Origin: Rhizobium laguerreae
Lineage (GTDB): Bacteria > Pseudomonadota > Alphaproteobacteria > Rhizobiales > Rhizobiaceae
Direction: 5' to 3'
Assembly (NCBI RefSeq): GCF_002008165.1
Contig: NZ_MRDM01000002.1
Coordinates: 62,001-126,000, forward strand
Length of the DNA: 64,000 bases
Positions 59,252 to 64,000 of the stretch are shown in pieces. The first letter of the stretch is position 1. Every line of letters begins with the position of its first letter. A program made the position numbers and the translations under genes. Under the pieces are notes generated by a model that searched no databases, was not told the DNA's origin, and saw only the letters and a program-made list of their open reading frames with translations.

Positions 59252-59320
59252 TCCGTCTTCCTCGGGCTTGACCCGAGGATCCACGTCGGCCTCCGGCTCG
59301 AGGCCTGGGATGACGGAGGG
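59252..59320. repeat. RIME-type element, shortened
   Basis: CCTCGGG-CTTGA-CCCGAGG GATCCA followed by a compressed second palindrome (CTCGAGGCCTGGGATGACGG). The linker is shorter than at 43245 and 51080. Its 3' flank (GGCGCG...CCGCCAAA) also recurs after the copy at 59921. Confidence 0.7.
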
Positions 59321-59410
59321 GCGGGGCGCGTCTCCGCCAAACTCGCCGCCGGCGCAGCGGATGGCGCGTCGAGTAGCCGGGGATAGCGGAGTTGAGTTGC
59401 GGACAACCAT

Positions 59411-59908
59411 ATGCTGATACAGAGTGACGCCGAAAGGGAAAGCCAAGTGACCAAGAAAAACCGTAGCAAGCCGCGCTCGGGAAAACACATCGCCGTCGCT
59501 CCAGCGGTCGACGTGTTCACACGCAGCGCGCTTGCATCGGATCTGACGTGGCTGCCGGATATGACGGCTGTTGGAAAGCCACCGCTTACCGCTGAAGCCT
59601 ATGTAGAGGCCTATCTCGCAGATCCCGGCGAATGGTATTGGTCGACGCTTTTGCTGCACGACCCGAGCGAGATCGTCTTGAAGCGAGTGCTCGCCATTAT
59701 CGAACAAGCCCAATTGCCCGGCCACGAAAAGGCGCTCGGCCAACTGGGCGCCGGTCCGCTCGAAGACCTGATGTCGGAGGAGTTACTGGATCGTCTGCAA
59801 CATTGGCTGCCCTTCACACCGGCCATGCGCCATGCGCTCAGTCAGGTTCGAATGGCTGTCGAATCTCCTGTCTTGCAACAGCGACTGAAGGCGATGCTCT
59901 TGCGCTAG
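59411..59908 (+). CDS. DUF6869-like small protein
   Basis: 165 residues; KNRSKPRSGKH is a basic N-terminus, then helical DPGEWYWSTLLLHDPSEIVLKRVLAIIEQAQLPGHEKALGQLGAGPLEDLMSEELLDRL. The GAGPLEDL block and the WYWS...DPxE spacing match DUF6869-type proteins, often found near toxin-immunity or phage loci; function unknown. A GTG at 59447 is an alternative start. The gene sits between two RIME copies whose flanks are also alike, as if it had moved with them. Confidence 0.65.
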   Translation: MLIQSDAERESQVTKKNRSKPRSGKHIAVAPAVDVFTRSALASDLTWLPDMTAVGKPPLTAEAYVEAYLADPGEWYWSTLLLHDPSEIVLKRVLAIIEQAQLPGHEKALGQLGAGPLEDLMSEELLDRLQHWLPFTPAMRHALSQVRMAVESPVLQQRLKAMLLR

Positions 59909-59920
59909 TGTCTCCGCGAG

Positions 59921-59970
59921 CGGCGGGCATGGATCCCAGGCTCGAGGCCTGGGATGACGGAGGGCAGGGG
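59921..59970. repeat. RIME-type element, right half only
   Basis: GCATGGATCCCAGG-CTCGAGG-CCTGGGATGACGG; the first palindrome is missing. Followed by the same CCGCCAAA-type flank as the copy at 59252. Confidence 0.65.
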
Positions 59971-60013
59971 CGCGTTTCCGCCAAATTGCCGGCGACAGGC
60001 TGAGAGATCGGCC

Positions 60014-60895
60014 TTAGTTCGAGAGATAGCTTTGAAGGAATGTGCGAACGCTGCGGATGGACTTTGCGGCGGCGTCCGGATTGTATTTTTCGATGTGACC
60101 CAACACCTTCCTTCCCACCTTGAACTCTGGGGCATCGAAATCGTGGTAAGTACCCTTGTAGACATTGAGCTCGATCGGGGGGCTATCGTCACTCAGATTG
60201 GAAAGCCTCTTCCGGCATCGGTCGGCCGGGCTCCAATTGTCTCGATCGCCAGTCAAAATCAGGATCGGCACCGTCGCATCGCCCTGGGTTGCTGCGCAGA
60301 GGGGATAGTAGGCAACCGCCGCCCGGAATTTTTGGTCCATCAGCTGTTCGTTGCCTTCGATTTTTGTTCCCTCCAGCGTCGCCGTGCCGCCCGTCGAAAA
60401 GCCCATCAAGGCAACGCGCCTGATATCGACGAAGCTTTGTTTCGACAAGAAACTCAAAGCGCCATAGGCGTCGAAGACGCGATCGGGGAGGTGGCCTTGA
60501 CACGTGTCCTTGATATCGCGGGTGGTGAAGCTATCGACGACGAGCACGACGTAGCCCCATGAGATCAGTCGTTTCGGCCAAAGCTCCTTGACGCTCAAAC
60601 GCATGCCCTCGCATCCATGCAGGACGACGACCGCCGGGAAGGGGCCATCACCCCGGGGGCGGGATAGATACCCGAGCAGTGGTGTGCCTTGCGGTTGAGA
60701 AAGAATTTCTCCCTGTTCCCTAGCCTTGCTTATTCGAAACGGGCTGAGCTTGACGGGCGCGCTTTCGAAGTGAACCAGTTCCTCGGCGTCAGCCGGGTTT
60801 TCAGCGAACGTGGCGCTGAGAAAAGCGACGAGGCAAAGAAAAAGTCTCGTGGTTTTCACCGAACTTCTCCACCGTTTGATCAACAGGCTGCTCAT
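60014..60895 (-). CDS. Exported dienelactone hydrolase-family protein
   Basis: 293 residues with a signal peptide (TTRLFLCLVAFLSATFAENPADA). Alpha/beta hydrolase fold: AVVVLHGCEGM (oxyanion loop), nucleophile in ALMGFSTGGTA (Ser in place of the Cys of true dienelactone hydrolases), Asp in LILTGDRDNWSPA and His in YKGTYHDFDAP. The SER form suggests a general esterase or depolymerase acting outside the cytoplasm. Likely start at 60895; a shorter form from KTTRLF is possible. Confidence 0.88.
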   Translation of the reverse strand: MSSLLIKRWRSSVKTTRLFLCLVAFLSATFAENPADAEELVHFESAPVKLSPFRISKAREQGEILSQPQGTPLLGYLSRPRGDGPFPAVVVLHGCEGMRLSVKELWPKRLISWGYVVLVVDSFTTRDIKDTCQGHLPDRVFDAYGALSFLSKQSFVDIRRVALMGFSTGGTATLEGTKIEGNEQLMDQKFRAAVAYYPLCAATQGDATVPILILTGDRDNWSPADRCRKRLSNLSDDSPPIELNVYKGTYHDFDAPEFKVGRKVLGHIEKYNPDAAAKSIRSVRTFLQSYLSN

Positions 60896-61000
60896 TGTAC
60901 GCCGGAGCTGAAGGCTCGCAAAGCGGTGAGGGGTTTTGCCGCCGATTGGCTCCGGTTGGGTCGATTTCCAACAGCAGCATGATCTGCGCTCAAAAGTGCT

Positions 61001-61217
61001 TGATCACCCCCTGGCACATCCGTTATCACTGCCGTAAATCCAAGCTGCGAGATTTGAATTCAGAGGTGATGTCGGGTGGGAATGCGTTTTTGGCAGACTT
61101 GCCGCCGGCGCATGAAATAATCCGCGACCCACGTTTAGCCGTTGATCACCCCCCGGCAAATCAGTTAAGACTACCGTAAATCCAAGCTGCGAAATTTGAA
61201 TCCAGAAGGTGACGTCG
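61001..61217. repeat. Two 74-bp direct repeats before the prophage genes
   Basis: 61001-61074 and 61143-61217 begin TGATCACCCC and share GTAAATCCAAGCTGCGA; identity is about 85 percent with a 142-bp period. They lie at the edge between chromosomal-type genes and phage genes, so they could mark an attachment or packaging region; nothing else is recognised in 60896-61375. Confidence 0.6.
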
Positions 61218-61375
61218 ATCAAGGCGCCGCCGCCCTTCGATAGATGTGTCTATCACCGTCCGGCCAGCTTCCCCAGATCATCATTGATCCCCTATCCTCT
61301 TCCGCCTGACCTCCCATCTTCGATCACATGGGGATCGGGGCCGGGTAGCGCGCGCCTCTTCCAAGGAGGACTATA

Positions 61376-61612
61376 ATGGACCCTTCGATTGCTCCGGCCT
61401 CGCGGGCCGCAGTGGTGACGCCGAATGACAGCGCCATCGTCGGTGCGCGCGCGCTTTATATCGGCACGGCTGGCGATGTTGCCATTGCGCCGCGCCGGGA
61501 CATGGATCCGGTCATCTTCAGACACGTGCCGGCCGGGACGATTCTGCCGGTTCATGCCGCCCTGGTGGCGCTGACCGGGACCACGGCATCCAACATCGTC
61601 GCGCTGTTCTAG
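61376..61612 (+). CDS. Phage spike base protein (RCAP_Rcc01079 family)
   Basis: 78 residues, preceded by AAGGAGG six bases upstream. ALYIGTAGDVAIAP...VIFRHVPAGTILPVHAALVALTGTTASNIVALF is the pattern of the RCAP_Rcc01079-type spike base protein found in alphaproteobacterial prophages and gene transfer agents. It forms part of the tail or baseplate spike. First recognisable gene of the phage block. Confidence 0.8.
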   Translation: MDPSIAPASRAAVVTPNDSAIVGARALYIGTAGDVAIAPRRDMDPVIFRHVPAGTILPVHAALVALTGTTASNIVALF

Positions 61613-61634
61613 ACCCCTCCAGAAGCAGCGCCTC

Positions 61635-62105
61635 ATGGGCAGACCCATCAAGTTCACCCAGGCGATTGCCGACAGGATTTGCGAGCGCATCGCCGACAGG
61701 GAAAGCCTGCGGTCGATCTGCCGGGATGAAGCGATGCCGGCGATGTCGAGCGTGCTGTCATGGCTCGCCGATGAGGACAAGGCCGGTTTTCGGGTCAAAT
61801 ACGCCCTGGCGCGCGAGATCCAGGCCGACGGCTTTGTCGACGAGATGGTCGAGATTGCCGATGACCGCGCAGGCGACTGGATCGAAAAGAAGAATGCGAG
61901 CGGCGAGACCACGGGCTGGCAGGAGAATGGCGAGGCCATAAGGCGTTCGCAGCTCCGCATCGCCACCCGCCAATGGGTCGCCGAGAAGCTGAAGCCGAAG
62001 AAATACGGTTCCAAGGTCGAGCCCGACCGTGGCGTTGTCGCGAGCGAAGTTTCAACTGCTGGAAGATATCAATGGCAAGACGCGCGGACTCCAAACGGCG
62101 GTTGA
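61635..62105 (+). CDS. Phage terminase small subunit (Sf6-like)
   Basis: Frame of 156 residues. FTQAIADRICERIADRESLRSICRDEAMPAMSSVLSWLADEDKAGFRVKYALAREIQADGFVDEMVEIADD is the Sf6-type DNA-binding terminase small subunit, and RIATRQWVAEKLKPKKYGSK its usual C-terminal region. Beyond ~residue 132 the sequence (EPDRGVVASEVSTAGRYQW) is not family-like, whereas the overlapping frame reads FQLLEDINGKTRGL, a more typical end; a frameshift near 62030 is likely. Confidence 0.75.
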   Translation: MGRPIKFTQAIADRICERIADRESLRSICRDEAMPAMSSVLSWLADEDKAGFRVKYALAREIQADGFVDEMVEIADDRAGDWIEKKNASGETTGWQENGEAIRRSQLRIATRQWVAEKLKPKKYGSKVEPDRGVVASEVSTAGRYQWQDARTPNGG

Positions 62106-63844
62106 CCAGTTTTCCGACTGGCGCTCGCGTCTGAACAACCTCTATTGGATCACCGACAAATCGGGCAGACGCGTCAGGTTCGAGATGAACTGGACGCAGA
62201 TGACCTTTTTCGAAGAGATGCATTACCTCAACGTGCTGCTCAAGGCCCGCCAGCTGGGTCTGACGACCTTCATTCAGATCTTCATGCTCGATGCCTGTGT
62301 CTTCAACAGGGATATCCGCGCCGGCACGATCGCCGCTGGGCGACGTGCAGACGATCTTCAGGGACAAGATCAAGTACCCTTATGACAATCTGCCCGACGG
62401 TATCCGCAACGCCGTGCCTGTCGTCAGGGCCAACCAGACCGAACTGCTGCTTGGCAACAATTCGAGCATCCGTGTCGGAACATCGCTGCGCTCGGGTACG
62501 CTGCAATATCTGCACATCTCCGAATATGGGAAGCTTTGCGCGAAGTATCCGCAGAAGGCGAGGGAAGTCCGCACCGGCGCTTTGAATACGGTGCAGGCCG
62601 GCCAGCTGGTCTTCGTCGAAAGCACGAGGGAAGGGCAGGAAGGGCATTTCTACACGCTCTGCGAAGATGGCCAGGTCAAGCAGCGCCAGGCGGCGAAACT
62701 GACCGAACTGGACTTCAAGTTCCATTTCTTCCCCTGGTGGAAGGAGCCGCAGTATGCGATCGCGCCTGAAGGCGTCATCGTCACCGACGCTTTCGCAAAG
62801 TATTTCCGCAACCTGGCCGACCAGGGCATCGCGCTAACGGACCGGCAGAAGGCCTGGTATGTCAAGAAGGCCGAAACCCAGCTCGGCGACATGAAGCGCG
62901 AATATCCCTCGACACCGGCAGAAGCTTTCGAGGCGAGCGTCGAGGGGGCCTATTACGCCGACCAGATGGCGGTGGCCGATGCCGAAGAGCGGATCGGGGT
63001 CTTCCCGCATGTCGAAGGTTATCCCGTCCACACCATTTCCGACATCGGCATGGATGACACCAACAGCGTCTGGCTGTTTCAGGTGCTGCCCGGCCGTGTG
63101 CGGATGATCGGCTATTTCGAGCATACCGGCACCGGCATGGACGGCATGCTCGACGAGCTGGAGCGGCGCGGCGCCGAGCACGGCTATGTCTACGGCGTCC
63201 ACAACATGCCGCACGATATCAAGGTTCGGGAATGGACGCGCGGCGGCATGACCCGCATCGAAGTGATGCTGAGAGAAGTCAAGGCCCGCGGCCTCGGCAC
63301 CGTCCGCAAGATCGAGCGCGCCTATGTCCACGACCGGATCAACGGCACTAGGCGCATTCTGGCAAAGATCGAGTTCGACCAGGCCGGCTGCATCCAGGGC
63401 ATCAAGTGCCTCAGGAACTACCGCAAGGACTGGGACGAGGATTTGAGCGTCTTCCGCGACGCGCCGCTGCACAATTGGGCTTCGCACGGTGCGGACGCTT
63501 TCGGCGGCCTCGCCATCATCTTCACCGGCTTGGCGCCCGAACCGCTGAAGCCGCATCCGGTTTTGCGAATTATGTTTCTAATCGAAAAAATCCCGAGGCT
63601 AGCTGCGCCGCTGGGTATGGATACACTAGGGGAGCATTTCGATGTTGACGTCATCGGCGCGGGCGAAGCGACGTGGGCGCTAGTTCTAGGCCGTCCCTCC
63701 TTTGGTGTCGAAGAGATCACAACTCTAATGGAAGAGCATATTGATCACGGGCCTGCCATATTGAAACAGTGGATAGAGCTAAGGGCCAGGCTAACGCCAT
63801 TCAACCGGGGCACTACTGATCTAACTCGTTTCCTCGACGAATGA
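62029..63844 (+). pseudogene. Phage terminase large subunit, frameshifted and with a foreign C-terminus
   Basis: The first part (DWRSRLNNLYWITDKSG...LNVLLKARQLGLTTFIQIFMLDACVFNRDIRAGTIA) is in one frame and has the Walker-A-like KARQLGLTTF. Near 62337 the frame changes; a 5-base deletion or 1-base insertion explains it. The second part (GDVQTIFRDKIKYPYDNLP...SDIGMDDTNSVWLF...HNWASHGADAFGGLAII) holds the nuclease domain. After about 63555 the sequence (MFLIEKIPRLAAPLGMDTLG...TDLTRFLDE) differs in codon use and matches no terminase, so the 3' end seems replaced. DNA packaging by this copy is unlikely. Confidence 0.8.
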
Positions 63845-63920
63845 CCCACCGCCCAATCTTCTAATGATGAGATTTAACCCGCGTCTCGGGCGCGTTTTTC
63901 TCTGAAGGACAGGGCGCCCG

Positions 63921-64000
63921 ATGAAGCCGGACGCCATCGACGTCATCGTTCGCGAAATCGCAGACAACGAAAATGGCACCTATACCCTGACGGTCACCGG
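63921..64000 (+). CDS. Start of a further phage-region gene, cut by the window edge
   Basis: ATG 63921 opens MKPDAIDVIVREIADNENG and is still open at the window end (26 codons). AGGACAGGG is the ribosome site. A hairpin-like CCCG-CGTCT-CGGG with a T5 run (63878-63899) precedes it and may terminate the terminase transcript. Too short to identify. Confidence 0.5.
   Translation, partial: MKPDAIDVIVREIADNENGTYTLTVT

Noticed and set aside
1..64000. CRISPR arrays, tRNA, rRNA or replication origin
   Set aside because: No regular short repeats with spacers, no cloverleaf or CCA-ended candidates, and no repABC, parS or iteron cluster was seen by eye.

Overview
The window looks like accessory DNA from a member of the Rhizobiaceae, most likely Rhizobium. 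The basis is high-GC coding with strong third-position bias, RIME-type intergenic mosaic repeats at about 43.3, 51.1, 59.3 and 59.9 kb, a BA14K-family exported protein, IS66 and IS5-family remnants, and several class III cyclases with TolB-like/TPR tails. Genus level is inference. No rRNA, tRNA, CRISPR array, replication or housekeeping gene was seen.

Layout. 1-6 kb: the start of a metallophosphoesterase running off the left edge, a gene-poor stretch with hairpins, a cyclase-TPR protein, a pyridoxamine-oxidase-fold protein, then a ~560-bp repeat with a small KTSC-like gene next to an IS66 transposase remnant. 6-27 kb: mostly pairs of one transcription regulator and one small metabolic enzyme (LysR/SDR, HxlR/acyl-CoA dehydrogenase, TetR/SDR, HxlR/F420-type oxidoreductase, LysR/amidohydrolase), with an AAC(3)-like acetyltransferase, a methyltransferase, a molybdopterin oxidoreductase, an APH-fold kinase and a second cyclase-TPR gene. 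28-36 kb: a decayed IS5 element, ArsR/SDR, the second copy of the KTSC repeat, a TauE/SafE fragment, an SDR translationally coupled to an ECF sigma factor, and several genes broken by single lesions. 36-42 kb: LysR/NmrA/DUF1857, a sialate-esterase-like hydrolase, two VOC proteins, a cupin. 42.3-46.1 kb: three ArsR-SRPBCC pairs plus a GST and a DHFR-fold protein; a fourth ArsR-SRPBCC pair lies at 58.3-59.1 kb. 46-51 kb: an APH-like protein with a mutated catalytic loop and two more class III cyclases. 51-60.9 kb: membrane and exported proteins, TetR regulators with visible operators, an HMCES/YedK protease, VOC, NTF2 and deaminase genes in series, aldolase II, GFA, and a DUF6869-like gene between RIME copies. 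61-64 kb: the edge of a decayed prophage (spike base protein, small terminase, broken large terminase).

How it works together. Most of the window is a mosaic of self-contained detoxification or sensing cassettes: a local one-component repressor, often with a readable palindrome next to its start, controlling one or two soluble enzymes. Four cyclases with different sensory or TPR modules suggest heavy cyclic-nucleotide input. Decay is also strong: at least seven genes carry one or two inactivating lesions, and C-terminal fragments of genes present intact elsewhere in the window (APH kinase, cyclase) are scattered between cassettes, as expected for a recombining accessory region.
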